From: an uncultured Bacteroidia bacterium
GTDB taxonomy: Bacteria > Bacteroidota > Bacteroidia > Bacteroidales > UBA932
Assembly: GCA_902794005.1 (NCBI GenBank)
Contig: CADBFO010000023.1
Coordinates: 1-35,007 of the forward strand
DNA: 35,007 nt
Direction: 5' to 3'
The position numbers and the translations under genes are program-made. Numbering within the stretch: position 1 is the stretch's first letter; each line of letters starts with the position of its first letter. Shown piece after piece: positions 16,200-24,769 of this stretch. The notes beneath the pieces are model-generated. The model had not been told where the DNA came from and made no database searches. It worked only from the letters and a program-made list of their open reading frames with translations.

Positions 16200-16843
16200 T
16201 ACAAATAGCACCCTCCATTCTGGCCGCGGATTTCCTGCACCTGGAGAAGGATGTGGAAATTGTCAACCGCTATGCCGACCTCTTCCACCTGGATATCATG
16301 GACGGCAGTTTCGTGCCCAACATCTCCTTTGGATTCCCCGTCGTGGAAGCCATCGCTCGCAAAGCGTGCAAGCCTCTGGACGTGCACCTGATGATTGTGA
16401 ATCCCGAAAAGTATGTCGAGCGCTTTGCCCAGGCCGGAGCCCGGATGATCAGTTTCCACTACGAAGCCGCTCGGGAGGGGAGTTCCGCTCTCATTGAAAA
16501 AATCCAGGGAATGGGTGTCAAGGCCGGCATCGTGATCAATCCGGACTGTCCGGTCCAGGACATCTTCCCTTTCCTCCATCAAGTGGATTTTGTGCTGCTG
16601 ATGAGCGTTTTTGCCGGATTCGGCGGACAGAAGTTCATTCCGGCCTCCCTGGACAGAATCCGCACCGTCCGGGCCGAGCTGGACCGCATGGGCCGAAGCG
16701 AGATTCCCATCGAGGTGGACGGCGGAATCGGCCCGCAGAATGCAGGGGAGGTTGTCGGGGCCGGGGCGGAAATTCTCGTTGCCGGAAGCGCCGTATTCAA
16801 GGCCGACGATCCCGGGGCCGTCATCGCACGGATGAGAGCATGA
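16196..16843 (+). CDS. rpe: Ribulose-phosphate 3-epimerase
   Basis: A 215-residue TIM-barrel enzyme that interconverts ribulose 5-phosphate and xylulose 5-phosphate in the pentose phosphate pathway. Family motifs are intact: APSILAADF at the N-terminus, HLDIMDGSFVPNISFG (metal and catalytic Asp), DVHLMIVNPE, a mid-protein MSVFAGFGGQKFIP loop and the phosphate-binding VDGGIGPQNAGE near 178-189, then LVAGSAVF. It overlaps pepD by 4 nt. The gap to the next gene carries that gene's own promoter. Confidence 0.96.
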   Translation: MIQIAPSILAADFLHLEKDVEIVNRYADLFHLDIMDGSFVPNISFGFPVVEAIARKACKPLDVHLMIVNPEKYVERFAQAGARMISFHYEAAREGSSALIEKIQGMGVKAGIVINPDCPVQDIFPFLHQVDFVLLMSVFAGFGGQKFIPASLDRIRTVRAELDRMGRSEIPIEVDGGIGPQNAGEVVGAGAEILVAGSAVFKADDPGAVIARMRA

Positions 16844-16847
16844 CAAT

Positions 16848-16879
16848 TTGTCACTCACGCATCATTGGCTTTATTTTTG
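16848..16879 (+). promoter_or_regulatory. Promoter of rsfS-ftsH-cdsA-psd
   Basis: TATTTTTG (16872-16879) matches TAnnTTTG exactly; TTG (16848-16850, within ATTTG) lies 21 bp upstream. Transcription would start near 16885, about 25 nt before the rsfS ATG at 16911. Confidence 0.6.
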
Positions 16880-16910
16880 TTTGGAAAAACTTCAAATTAA
16901 ATCGCTTTAT

Positions 16911-17285
16911 ATGATAACACACGACCTTCGGCTCATTGCCGATGCCATTCAGGATAAGAAGGGTGAAAATGTGGTGTCGCTGGATCTTCGCAAGATGGAC
17001 GGCGCCATCACGGACTTCTTTGTGGTGTGCGACGGCTCCAACACCACCCAGGTGGGTGCCATTGCCGATAACATCGCCGAGAAGATGAAAGAAGAGGGAC
17101 ACACCTTGTTCCGCTCCCAGGGAGAAGGAAACAATTTCTGGATCATCCAGGATTACGGAAACATCGTCGTTCATGTCTTCTTGAAGGAATACCGGGATTT
17201 CTACCGCCTGGAAGACCTCTGGGCCGACGTTCCCCGCAAAGAGTACAAAGAGCGCAAGGCGCCCGTTAAAAAAGAACAGAAATAA
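16911..17285 (+). CDS. rsfS: Ribosomal silencing factor RsfS (YbeB/Iojap)
   Basis: A 124-residue Iojap-family protein. The family binds ribosomal protein uL14 and blocks subunit joining when nutrients are short. The core is clear: LDLRKMDGAITDFFVVCDG, then SNTTQVGAIADNIAEKM, GEGNNFWIIQDYGNIVVHVF and YRLEDLWADV. ATG 16911 is the right start; the upstream in-frame ATG at 16848 would overlap the promoter box. The tail is Lys-rich. Its stop codon is followed at once by the ftsH start codon with no gap, so the genes are co-transcribed. Confidence 0.93.
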   Translation: MITHDLRLIADAIQDKKGENVVSLDLRKMDGAITDFFVVCDGSNTTQVGAIADNIAEKMKEEGHTLFRSQGEGNNFWIIQDYGNIVVHVFLKEYRDFYRLEDLWADVPRKEYKERKAPVKKEQK

Positions 17286-19256
17286 ATGGCCAGCAATAAG
17301 AAAGACCCCAAGAAAGTATTCTCTTTCCGCTTTAATCTGTCGTGGCTGTATTTCCTTCTGCTGATAGGTGTTGGTTACCTCTTGTTCAGCAATCAGCGCT
17401 CGACGGAGCCGGAAAAGATTGAATGGTTGGACGTGCAGGCCATGATTCGCGAGGGCGACGTGGCCGAGATTACCTTCATCCGCAACGATTTCAAGGGTGA
17501 AGTCAAAATCCGTCCCGAGAAGCTCTCCAAATATGCCGACAAATTCCAGGGCGGCAATCCGCCGCGCCGGGCTCCGCATTTCTATTTCCTGGTCTCCACC
17601 AAGTTCGACCCGGAAGCGACCTTTGACGCCCTCAACGGACAACTGACGCCCGTCGAGCAGTTCAGGGTGGTCGTCAAGAACGAAGAGCACATGTGGATGG
17701 ACATCTTCCAGATGCTGTTCCCGCTCGTGATTTTCATCCTCTTCTGGGTGTGGATGTTCCGCGGAATGAACCGTGGCATGGGAGGAGGTCCCGGCGGTGC
17801 CGGCGGCATGAATCCTTTCAATGCCGGCAAGGCAAACACCCGGGAGGCCGACAAGAATGACGTGAAGGTCACCTTCAAGGATGTTGCCGGACTGTACGGC
17901 GCCAAGGAAGAGGTGATGGAGATTGTGGATTTCCTCAAGAACCCCTCCAAATATACGGCCCTGGGCGGCAAAATCCCCAAGGGAGCCCTTCTGGTGGGCC
18001 CTCCCGGAACCGGCAAGACCCTCCTCGCGAAAGCCGTGGCGGGGGAGGCCGACGTTCCCTTCTTCTCCATTTCCGGCTCCGACTTCGTGGAGATGTTCGT
18101 AGGCGTGGGTGCTTCCCGCGTACGAGACCTCTTCCGGCAGGCCAAGGAAAAAGCCCCGTGCATCGTGTTCATCGATGAAATCGACGCCGTGGGCCGCGCC
18201 CGCGCCAAGAACGGAGGCTTTTCTTCCAATGACGAGCGGGAAAACACGCTGAATCAGCTTCTTACGGAGATGGATGGTTTTGGCACCAACAGTGGTGTCA
18301 TCGTTCTGGCCGCTACCAACCGGTCCGACATCCTGGATCAGGCCCTCATGCGTGCCGGCCGTTTCGACCGCCAGATTCATGTAGAACTGCCGGAACTCAA
18401 GGAGCGCGAAGAAATTTTCCAGGTACACCTGCGCGGCATCAAACTGGGAGAAGACTTCAACGTGGAATTCATGGCCAAGCATACGCCCGGTTTCTCCGGG
18501 GCCGATATCGCCAACGTGTGCAACGAGGCTGCTCTCACGGCCGCCCGCCGCAATCACCAGGCCGTTATGCAGCAGGACTTCCTGGATGCCGTGGACCGCA
18601 TTATCGGCGGTCTGGAGCGCAAGTCCAACACCATCATGACACCGGCCGAGAAACGCACTACGGCCTATCATGAGGCCGGTCACGCCCTCGTGGGCTGGCT
18701 GCTTCCTTACGCAGACCCGGTGTTCAAGGTGAGCATCATTCCGCGCGGAAACGCCCTGGGACTCACCTGGAGCCTCCCGGAGGAGCGCAAGAACTGGAGC
18801 CGCAGCGTGATGACCGACCACATGTGCCAGCTCATCGGCGGCCGCGTGGCCGAGGAAATCCTGAACGGAGAGCCCTCCACCGGTGCTTTGAACGACCTGG
18901 AGCGCATGACCGGCATGGCCTATGCCATGGTGCAGTACTACGGCATGAGCGACAAGGTGGGTACCCTCAGTTTCTATGATTCCACCGGTTCCCGCGGCTA
19001 CAATCTCGTGAAGCCCTATTCCGAGAAAACCGCCCAGCTGATGGACGACGAGGTGAAGGCCATCATCAAAGACGTGCATGACCGCACCCTCAGGCTCATC
19101 GAGGACAACAAGGATGAATTCATGCGTCTGGGAGCACTCCTTTTGGAAAAAGAAGTTATCTTTGCAGAAGATATCGAACAAATCCTGGGCCCCAAGGTGA
19201 AACCCGCCGTGGACGACCAGTTTGTTCAGGAAGAAGAAAAACCTGCAGAGGCATGA
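17286..19256 (+). CDS. ftsH: ATP-dependent zinc metalloprotease FtsH
   Basis: A 656-residue membrane-anchored AAA+ protease that removes damaged or unassembled membrane and short-lived regulatory proteins. Two membrane segments (about 17-33 and 141-158) flank a periplasmic domain. A Gly/Met-rich linker (about 160-180) leads to the AAA domain with Walker A GPPGTGKT (near 237), Walker [11 protein letters not shown], the second region of homology ([21 protein letters not shown]) and the pore motif FVEMFVG. The protease site HEAGH is near residue 461, with a distal Asp in the downstream helices. It is preceded directly by rsfS and overlaps cdsA by 4 nt. Confidence 0.97.
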   Translation: MASNKKDPKKVFSFRFNLSWLYFLLLIGVGYLLFSNQRSTEPEKIEWLDVQAMIREGDVAEITFIRNDFKGEVKIRPEKLSKYADKFQGGNPPRRAPHFYFLVSTKFDPEATFDALNGQLTPVEQFRVVVKNEEHMWMDIFQMLFPLVIFILFWVWMFRGMNRGMGGGPGGAGGMNPFNAGKANTREADKNDVKVTFKDVAGLYGAKEEVMEIVDFLKNPSKYTALGGKIPKGALLVGPPGTGKTLLAKAVAGEADVPFFSISGSDFVEMFVGVGASRVRDLFRQAKEKAPCIVFIDEIDAVGRARAKNGGFSSNDERENTLNQLLTEMDGFGTNSGVIVLAATNRSDILDQALMRAGRFDRQIHVELPELKEREEIFQVHLRGIKLGEDFNVEFMAKHTPGFSGADIANVCNEAALTAARRNHQAVMQQDFLDAVDRIIGGLERKSNTIMTPAEKRTTAYHEAGHALVGWLLPYADPVFKVSIIPRGNALGLTWSLPEERKNWSRSVMTDHMCQLIGGRVAEEILNGEPSTGALNDLERMTGMAYAMVQYYGMSDKVGTLSFYDSTGSRGYNLVKPYSEKTAQLMDDEVKAIIKDVHDRTLRLIEDNKDEFMRLGALLLEKEVIFAEDIEQILGPKVKPAVDDQFVQEEEKPAEA

Positions 19257-20083
19257 ATACAACCGTAGTCCGCAGCCTGTCCGGCATCGTTTTCCTGGCA
19301 GTCATGATTGGCTGCCTTCTTGGCGGTACAGAAAGCTTCACGGTCTTGGTTTTGTTTATTCAGGGAGTGATGATGCAGGAATTCTACCGGATTACCATGG
19401 CCGACAGGCACAAGGCGGTGCGCGTTGCCGCCGAATTGCTCGCCTTCTTTGCCTTTGGCCTCGTGTCCCTATATACGGGACCTAAGCCGCTTCCCGTCAA
19501 GTACTTCAGTATTCTTCTCCCGCTGCTGGTGGGCCTTCTCATCTGGATGGTCGTGGACCACAAAGACTTCAAGGAATACGCCTATGTGCTGGCCGGCTTG
19601 CTTTACATCGGCCTGCCGCTGGCTCTTTCACCGTTTGTGGTAAGCACAGGGGAGGGCGGCTACAGCGGCCTCCTGATGCTGGCGTTCTTTATCATCATCT
19701 GGTCTTCGGACGTGGGGGCATACTGCTTCGGCATGCTCTTCGGCCAGAAAATCTGGCCGGCCAAGATGTGCCCGGAAATCTCTCCCAAGAAGTCTTGGGC
19801 GGGCTTTTTCGGCGGCTGGCTCACCGTTCTGGCGGCTGCTTACATTCTGCTCCGGACCGGCATGATCAGCTTCCCCCTCGTGCACGTACTGGTCATGGCC
19901 AGCCTCATGCACGTGACAGGCGTGTTCGGAGACCTGTTCGAATCGCTTTGGAAACGTCAGTTCGGCGTGAAGGATTCCGGACACATTATGCCCGGCCACG
20001 GTGGCCTCCTGGACCGCTTCGACAGCGCTCTTTTCGCCATTCCTGTCGGCTATGTCTATCTGCTCTTAAACGGACTTTTATAA
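19253..20083 (+). CDS. cdsA: Phosphatidate cytidylyltransferase
   Basis: A 276-residue polytopic membrane enzyme that makes CDP-diacylglycerol from phosphatidate and CTP, the branch point to phosphatidylserine and other phospholipids. Eight or so hydrophobic segments are visible. The C-terminal family signature (KDSGHIMPGHGGLLDRFDS, about 241-260) holds the metal-binding Asp residues, and the WSSDVGAYCFG and SPKKSWAGFFGG motifs are intact. Its start overlaps the ftsH stop and psd follows 4 nt later, so substrate supply (CdsA) and a later step (Psd) are co-expressed. Phosphatidylserine synthase is not in the window. Confidence 0.95.
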   Translation: MNTTVVRSLSGIVFLAVMIGCLLGGTESFTVLVLFIQGVMMQEFYRITMADRHKAVRVAAELLAFFAFGLVSLYTGPKPLPVKYFSILLPLLVGLLIWMVVDHKDFKEYAYVLAGLLYIGLPLALSPFVVSTGEGGYSGLLMLAFFIIIWSSDVGAYCFGMLFGQKIWPAKMCPEISPKKSWAGFFGGWLTVLAAAYILLRTGMISFPLVHVLVMASLMHVTGVFGDLFESLWKRQFGVKDSGHIMPGHGGLLDRFDSALFAIPVGYVYLLLNGLL

Positions 20084-20087
20084 GTAT

Positions 20088-20759
20088 ATGAAATTTATCA
20101 AAATCGACAACGACTCCTACGGCACCATCCTCGTGAGCTGGTGTATCTGCGCCGTCCTCATCTTTCTCACGGCCCGGTATATCCCCATCCTGTGGATCAG
20201 CCTCCCGTTGTGCCTCATTTTCGTGATCTTCATGGTATTCATTACATGGTTCTTCCGTGTCCCGGACCGAAACATCCCGGACGAGAATGATACACAGCTG
20301 GTCACATCCGTCGCCGACGGAAAGGTAGTCATCGTAGAAAAAGTATTTGAGAAAGAGTATCTGAAAAGAGACTGCATCCAGATTTCCGTCTATATGGATT
20401 TCTTTGACGTGCACTGCAATTTCTGGCCCGTCACCGGCCTGGTTTCCTATTATAAATACCATCCCGGGAAGTACCTCCTGGCCTTCCATCCCAAGTCTTC
20501 GGAACTGAACGAGCACTCTTCCACCTGCCTCAAGAACGAGCACGGAGAGGTGTTTTTCAAGCAAATTGCCGGAACATTTGCCCGGCGCATCGTATGCTAC
20601 TCGGAGCCCGGCCACCTGGAATACAGGGGAGAACAGTGCGGCGTTATCAAATTCGGCTCCCGCATAGACCTGTTCGTCCCGCTGGAGGCCGATGTGAAAG
20701 TGAAGGTGGGGGACAAAGTCCGCGCCGTTGAAAGCATTCTGGCAGTTCTGCCGGAATAG
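20088..20759 (+). CDS. psd: Phosphatidylserine decarboxylase proenzyme
   Basis: A 223-residue short-type Psd that decarboxylates phosphatidylserine to phosphatidylethanolamine. Two hydrophobic segments near the N-terminus (about 10-50) anchor it. The proenzyme is cut between Gly190 and Ser191 in FGSRIDLF, giving a small alpha chain with an N-terminal pyruvoyl group. Other conserved parts are YMDFFDVHCNFWPVTG (His in the active site) and ARRIVCY. The short length and the GSR-type cleavage motif fit the class found in Bacteroidota and archaea rather than the longer E. coli form. It ends the operon; a repeat array follows. Confidence 0.94.
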   Translation: MKFIKIDNDSYGTILVSWCICAVLIFLTARYIPILWISLPLCLIFVIFMVFITWFFRVPDRNIPDENDTQLVTSVADGKVVIVEKVFEKEYLKRDCIQISVYMDFFDVHCNFWPVTGLVSYYKYHPGKYLLAFHPKSSELNEHSSTCLKNEHGEVFFKQIAGTFARRIVCYSEPGHLEYRGEQCGVIKFGSRIDLFVPLEADVKVKVGDKVRAVESILAVLPE

Positions 20760-20766
20760 ATCCTTC

Positions 20767-20862
20767 GTCACTTTGTTCCTCAGGATGACACCCTTGTCAC
20801 TCTCAGGAGAACATCGTCATTCTGAAGATGATATTGTCATTCTGAGCGAAGCGAAGAATCTC
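20767..20862 (+). repeat. Interspersed repeat array between psd and ispG (copy C)
   Basis: The best array in the window. After a degenerate 29-bp part (20767-20795) come two 20-bp units, GTCACTCTCAGGAGAACATC (20796-20815) and GTCATTCTGAAGATGATATT (20816-20835), then a 27-bp terminal unit (20836-20862) starting GTCATTCTGAGCGAAG and ending GAATCTC. The terminal unit supplies the last codons and the stop of ispG on the opposite strand. The array fills the convergent gap and might help end transcription from both sides. Confidence 0.82.
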
Positions 20863-22114
20863 TTTCAATAAGCTCCACGAGCCTGTCAACAGCCTCGTTC
20901 TCGGGGATATGCCTGAGGACGGGTTCTTTTTTACGATAAAGGGTTACCTTGCCGGCACCTTCGCCCACGTAACCGTAGTCGGCATCGGCCATTTCTCCCG
21001 GGCCGTTTACAATGCAGCCCATGACGGCAATCACGACATCCTTGAACTGGGAGGTGGCTTCCTTCACTCTGTTGAAGGTGTTTTCGAGGTCGTAGAGCGT
21101 TCTCCCGCAGCCGGGGCAGGCAATGTACTCCGGTTTATAGAAGCGCCTTCTGCAGGCCTGTAAAATCTCGTCTTTGAGATAGGCGTCTTTCAGCGGAATG
21201 TCGTCCACTTCGTGATTGAGCAGGGGAGCGCCCCAGTCACAGGCGGCACGCAGGATAGATTCTTCGCGTTCGCTCAGAATGACAGAAGGGGTGCTCGGGA
21301 CGGTAGGGCCGTAGCGCCGTGCCAGATAGCGGGCCACGGGAATCTCGTTGGCAGGATCTTCCGTGAGAGAGACGCGGATGGTATTTCCGATACCTTCCGA
21401 AAGCAGCGTGGAAATGGCCACGCAGCTCTTGATGCGGCCGCTGTCGCCGTTTCCGGCTTCCGTAACGCCCACATGCAGCGGGAACACCACGCCGTTTTCC
21501 TTCATCAGCCGGGCCAGTTCCCGATAGGCCTGAACCATCACCACCGTATTGGATGCTTTCAGGGACACCACCACATTGTAGAACGAGGCATCGATGCACA
21601 TCTGCACCCACTCCATGGCGGCCAAGGCCATGGCCTGCGGCGTGTTGCCGTATTTTTCCACGATATAACGGCCCAGCGATCCGTGGTTGAGCCCGATCCG
21701 GATGGCCCGGTCGAATTGCTTGCATTTATCCAGGAAGCGGCCGAACAGGACCCGTGCCTTCTCGTGGTCCGGGTGGAAATTGCCCGGATTGATGCGGATC
21801 TTCTCCACCACCGGCACCACCGCCATGGCAATCTCGGCCGAAAAATGGATATCGGCCACCAGGGGGACATCCACTCCATCGCCGCGAAGCGTGGCGTGAA
21901 TCTGCTCCAGCGCCTTCACGTCGGAAAGGGAAGGGACCGTAATGCGGATAAGCTGTGAACCGGCCTCCGCGAGACGACGGCACTGGGCCACCGTAGCGGC
22001 CACATCGGCCGTGCGGGTATTGCACATGGTCTGCACCACAATGGGATGGTCGCTGCCAATCAGCACGGAACCGCCCACGCGGACGGTCCGGGTTTTCAAA
22101 ACATCTTTACTCAT
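20837..22114 (-). CDS. ispG: 4-hydroxy-3-methylbut-2-enyl diphosphate synthase IspG (GcpE)
   Basis: IspG carries out the reductive ring opening of MEcPP in the MEP isoprenoid pathway with a 4Fe-4S cluster. The TIM-barrel part (about 1-265) is clear: VVQTMCNTRTADV, VADIHF, KIRINPGN, GLNHGSL, KASNTVVMVQAYR, GVTEAGNGDSGRIKS. The C-terminal cluster domain has CPGCGRTL (near 331) and MGCIVNGPGE (near 365). Many Bacteroidota enzymes are about 600 residues, with an extra middle domain; this one is 425. Where that domain would lie there is only a short segment (about 266-320) that includes a repeat-encoded peptide (ILSEREESILRA). The last residues and the stop codon also come from a repeat copy. The start overlaps the upstream gene by 8 nt. 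Confidence 0.93.
   Translation of the reverse strand: MSKDVLKTRTVRVGGSVLIGSDHPIVVQTMCNTRTADVAATVAQCRRLAEAGSQLIRITVPSLSDVKALEQIHATLRGDGVDVPLVADIHFSAEIAMAVVPVVEKIRINPGNFHPDHEKARVLFGRFLDKCKQFDRAIRIGLNHGSLGRYIVEKYGNTPQAMALAAMEWVQMCIDASFYNVVVSLKASNTVVMVQAYRELARLMKENGVVFPLHVGVTEAGNGDSGRIKSCVAISTLLSEGIGNTIRVSLTEDPANEIPVARYLARRYGPTVPSTPSVILSEREESILRAACDWGAPLLNHEVDDIPLKDAYLKDEILQACRRRFYKPEYIACPGCGRTLYDLENTFNRVKEATSQFKDVVIAVMGCIVNGPGEMADADYGYVGEGAGKVTLYRKKEPVLRHIPENEAVDRLVELIERDSSLRSE
21257..21283 (-). repeat. Single interspersed repeat unit inside ispG (copy D)
   Basis: A lone terminal-type unit on the minus strand, starting GTCATTCTGAGCGAAC and ending AGAATCT. It is read in frame as VILSEREES within IspG, between the barrel and the iron-sulfur domain. 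Confidence 0.78.
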
Positions 22115-22973
22115 GTTGCATTTCTTCTTCTATCATCTTCCGGGCCAGTTTCCTGAGCTGGGAACGGGTATGGCCATACCGGGGCGTAATCTGGTAATAG
22201 ACGCCGAAAGTGACGGCGCCGTCCAGCGGATAGCCGAAGCGGTAATAATACGGGCTGGCATAGTCCGGTTTCCAGAAGGAACCCCAGCCCCATTTGACCT
22301 GTGCATTCAGATGGAATTCGAAGGGATTCAGCACCACGGCGAAACCGACGCCGCCCTGCAGGCCGTAACTCAGCCGTAAATCGTAATCCATGAACTGGTC
22401 GATATAATTCTCATATTCGGAACCCGCATAATACTCGTCCAGGGTACGGTGGACCCGGGTCCGGTACCCCATGTAAAGTCCAACTTTGGCCATCAGCTTG
22501 AAGTACTCGCCGATATCGAAGTGGAAGTGGGAAAGCATGAAGGCCTCCGGAACCTGATACTGAACCTTGTAGGCTCCCGAGCCGCTTTCAACGGGCCGGT
22601 TGCCGGTTTCCTTGTTCACTTTGAATTCATATCCCTCGTGATTGAACTGCGCCCCAAACTCAAACCCCATGTTGGGGAAAAGGCCGAACATGGTGAACTG
22701 GCGGATCATGGAAAAGCCCACCACCGGATATTGCATCAAGAAGACGCTCTCCCGGAGGGGATTGAAGAAACCTCGTTCCAGCGAAATGCCGCCGTAAACG
22801 CCGGCCATGAAATAGTCGTTGGGTTTCCGGACCTGAAGTTTCAGGCTGTCCAGGTACTCGTTGGTAACAGTGTCGGGCAGGGAGAAGAACTCTTCTTCCA
22901 GATTCACCTGCGCCCGGGAAACGGCGCAGAAAGCCAATAGGGCCGCGACTGCGGCCAGGTATCTCCTGCTCAT
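22107..22973 (-). CDS. Outer-membrane beta-barrel protein, function unknown
   Basis: A 288-residue secreted protein with a signal peptide (about 1-21, cleavage after SRA). The rest is a run of amphipathic strands rich in Tyr, Phe and Gly (FMAGVYGGISLERGFF, FGLFPNMGFEFGAQF, LRLSYGLQGGVGFAVV, LDGAVTFGVYYQI) typical of small outer-membrane barrels. The C-terminus is basic and helical. No more exact family is recognised. It overlaps the lipoprotein gene upstream by 4 nt and ispG downstream by 8 nt, so it is in one operon with them and with rel. Confidence 0.75.
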   Translation of the reverse strand: MSRRYLAAVAALLAFCAVSRAQVNLEEEFFSLPDTVTNEYLDSLKLQVRKPNDYFMAGVYGGISLERGFFNPLRESVFLMQYPVVGFSMIRQFTMFGLFPNMGFEFGAQFNHEGYEFKVNKETGNRPVESGSGAYKVQYQVPEAFMLSHFHFDIGEYFKLMAKVGLYMGYRTRVHRTLDEYYAGSEYENYIDQFMDYDLRLSYGLQGGVGFAVVLNPFEFHLNAQVKWGWGSFWKPDYASPYYYRFGYPLDGAVTFGVYYQITPRYGHTRSQLRKLARKMIEEEMQHE

Positions 22974-24769
22974 CGGAACATCTCCTCCAGATTAATCTTC
23001 CATACCATCTCGGCCCTTTCCAGGACCTTGATCAGGATTTGGTCGTCCGGTTTGAAAAAACGCACTTTCTCCGGCTGCCGATGCGCCAGCAGGAGACCCG
23101 TGTCCACGATGTTGTTCCGGTTGATATCCTCGGTAATGCGAATGCAGTAAGCACCCTGTTTCAGGTAAGGGAACACGACCGTCGCGTCCTTGTCCACGAT
23201 GAAGGAACGCTCCACCTTGTCGCGTTTCTCGGTCAGGAGATCGATGATATATTTGTTCTTGACTCCGGTGAGTTCCAGGGAAATGGAACTCAGTTTCTCA
23301 TCGTTCGGAAGGGTTACTTTGAGGTCGGTACTGTCGTTGTAATAGCCGTTTATATCCCGGAAAAGGCGATGTGGTATCTTGAGATAATAATCGAATCCGA
23401 TCTGCATGGGTTCTTCGGGATAAATGTTGTAATGCCGCAAATTGGTGGAATCCTGCACCACGCGCACCTTGCCCATACTTTCCTGCTGACGGGGATTCAC
23501 GATCCTGAATTTAAGTGAATCCCAGGCCGACTCAATCAGGGGATACTTGAACTCCACCTCGTAGCCGTACTGCTCGATGGTGGTCGGATTGGCCTTGGTG
23601 GTCATCACGGCGATGGTGTCCTCGTGCTTGGTGTTCCGGGTGCTGGAGGACTTTTTCATGAGCTCGGCCCGCAGTTCCTTGCTGATGGCCAGCTTCACCG
23701 TTTCGTCGGTGGGCTTCAGGACACCGGCCGTGTCGGTCTTGTCATACTTGATGACCAGCTGCAGGGTGTCCGGCATTTTCCGCTGGTCGTTCACCCACAG
23801 TTCCAGGGAATCCCGCTGAGGATTGAACTGGGAGATCAGTTTCTCGCGCGGGAGGCCCTTGATACGCATGTCGTGGATCACGGCGTCGGGCGCCATGAAG
23901 GTAAGGTAGGCGGTTCGGAGGCCGACGCGTTCCTTTTTCACTATCAGCTGTTTGGAGGGCTTCTCGCGGAACAGGTTCAGTTCGATGTCCGTCTTCCGGG
24001 CCATGCAAAGGGCCGTATCCTTCATGTCGAACTTCATCAGTTCGTACAGGGAATCCCGATAGACGGTCTTGGGACGGAACAGGGAATCCAGGAAAGCGAC
24101 CCTTTCGTTGTCCGGATCGTACTTGTTGTTGTTGTTCTCGTCCTTGACGGCATAGACGCGATACACCGTGTCCTGGATATTCCGCATGCTGAAAAAGCCC
24201 CAGTCATCCGTCTTGGCGGCCGCAATGGGACGCTGCAGGAAGACGGCGGAATCCGAAAGGTCCTTGTAAAGCATTACGGTGATGCCTTTCATCGGCTTGA
24301 GGGAATTGCAGTCCTGCACCAGGCCGGTCATGCACATGGAATCAATCTGGCTGCCGGTGGAGAAGACCAGGGTGAAGCCCGGGAAAGGATTGCCCTCGTT
24401 GTTGTCCACGATGGCGCCGGTCAGATCCAGCGTATAAGTGGTGTTGGAATCCAGGTCTTCCTCGAAGGTAACCTCCAGCGACTTGCCCTTGATGGCCGAT
24501 TTGGGCCGCTTCTCCTGCGGCGGAGAAAGGTAGATGCCGTTGGCATCCTTGATTTTCACATATTCGTTGAACGTGAAACGGATCTTGGTTTTATGGACGT
24601 CCACATTCACCGTCCCGGGCAGGGGAGACACCTTGGTCAGGACCGGGGGAATGGTGTCCTTGGGCCCGCCGGTAGGGGGTGTAGTGGTATTGGCACAGCC
24701 GGAAGGGAACATCAGCGTGCCCAGGATGATGGCGGCCGGAATGAGGGGAAGGAATTTTTTCAGTTTCAT
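22970..24769 (-). CDS. Lipoprotein with Ig-like (Big_5-type) domain
   Basis: A 599-residue predicted lipoprotein. The signal ends in FPSGC, putting the lipid-bearing Cys at residue 25, followed by a Thr/Pro/Gly stretch (NTTTPPTGGPKDTIPPVL). A Big_5-type Ig-like domain covers about 45-135 (TKIRFTFNEYVKI...SNTTYTLDLTGAIVDNNEGNP). A prealbumin-like/carboxypeptidase-regulatory-like segment (about 145-230, with a Ca-binding-like DENNNNKYDPDNE) follows. The rest is beta-rich, and a second DINRNNIVDTG motif lies near the C-terminus. Such proteins are common in Bacteroidota and are thought to be in the outer-membrane periplasmic leaflet; the job is unknown. The gene overlaps rel and the barrel-protein gene by 4 nt each. 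Confidence 0.82.
   Translation of the reverse strand: MKLKKFLPLIPAAIILGTLMFPSGCANTTTPPTGGPKDTIPPVLTKVSPLPGTVNVDVHKTKIRFTFNEYVKIKDANGIYLSPPQEKRPKSAIKGKSLEVTFEEDLDSNTTYTLDLTGAIVDNNEGNPFPGFTLVFSTGSQIDSMCMTGLVQDCNSLKPMKGITVMLYKDLSDSAVFLQRPIAAAKTDDWGFFSMRNIQDTVYRVYAVKDENNNNKYDPDNERVAFLDSLFRPKTVYRDSLYELMKFDMKDTALCMARKTDIELNLFREKPSKQLIVKKERVGLRTAYLTFMAPDAVIHDMRIKGLPREKLISQFNPQRDSLELWVNDQRKMPDTLQLVIKYDKTDTAGVLKPTDETVKLAISKELRAELMKKSSSTRNTKHEDTIAVMTTKANPTTIEQYGYEVEFKYPLIESAWDSLKFRIVNPRQQESMGKVRVVQDSTNLRHYNIYPEEPMQIGFDYYLKIPHRLFRDINGYYNDSTDLKVTLPNDEKLSSISLELTGVKNKYIIDLLTEKRDKVERSFIVDKDATVVFPYLKQGAYCIRITEDINRNNIVDTGLLLAHRQPEKVRFFKPDDQILIKVLERAEMVWKINLEEMFR

Noticed and set aside
16851-19262. An 803-codon open frame on the minus strand opposite rsfS and ftsH
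   Set aside because: It mirrors the codon pattern of the GC-rich ftsH gene, has no family features and covers two certain genes.
20767-20862. CRISPR-like array
   Set aside because: The units are only 20 bp with about 10-bp variable parts, at most three per site, and no cas genes are present.
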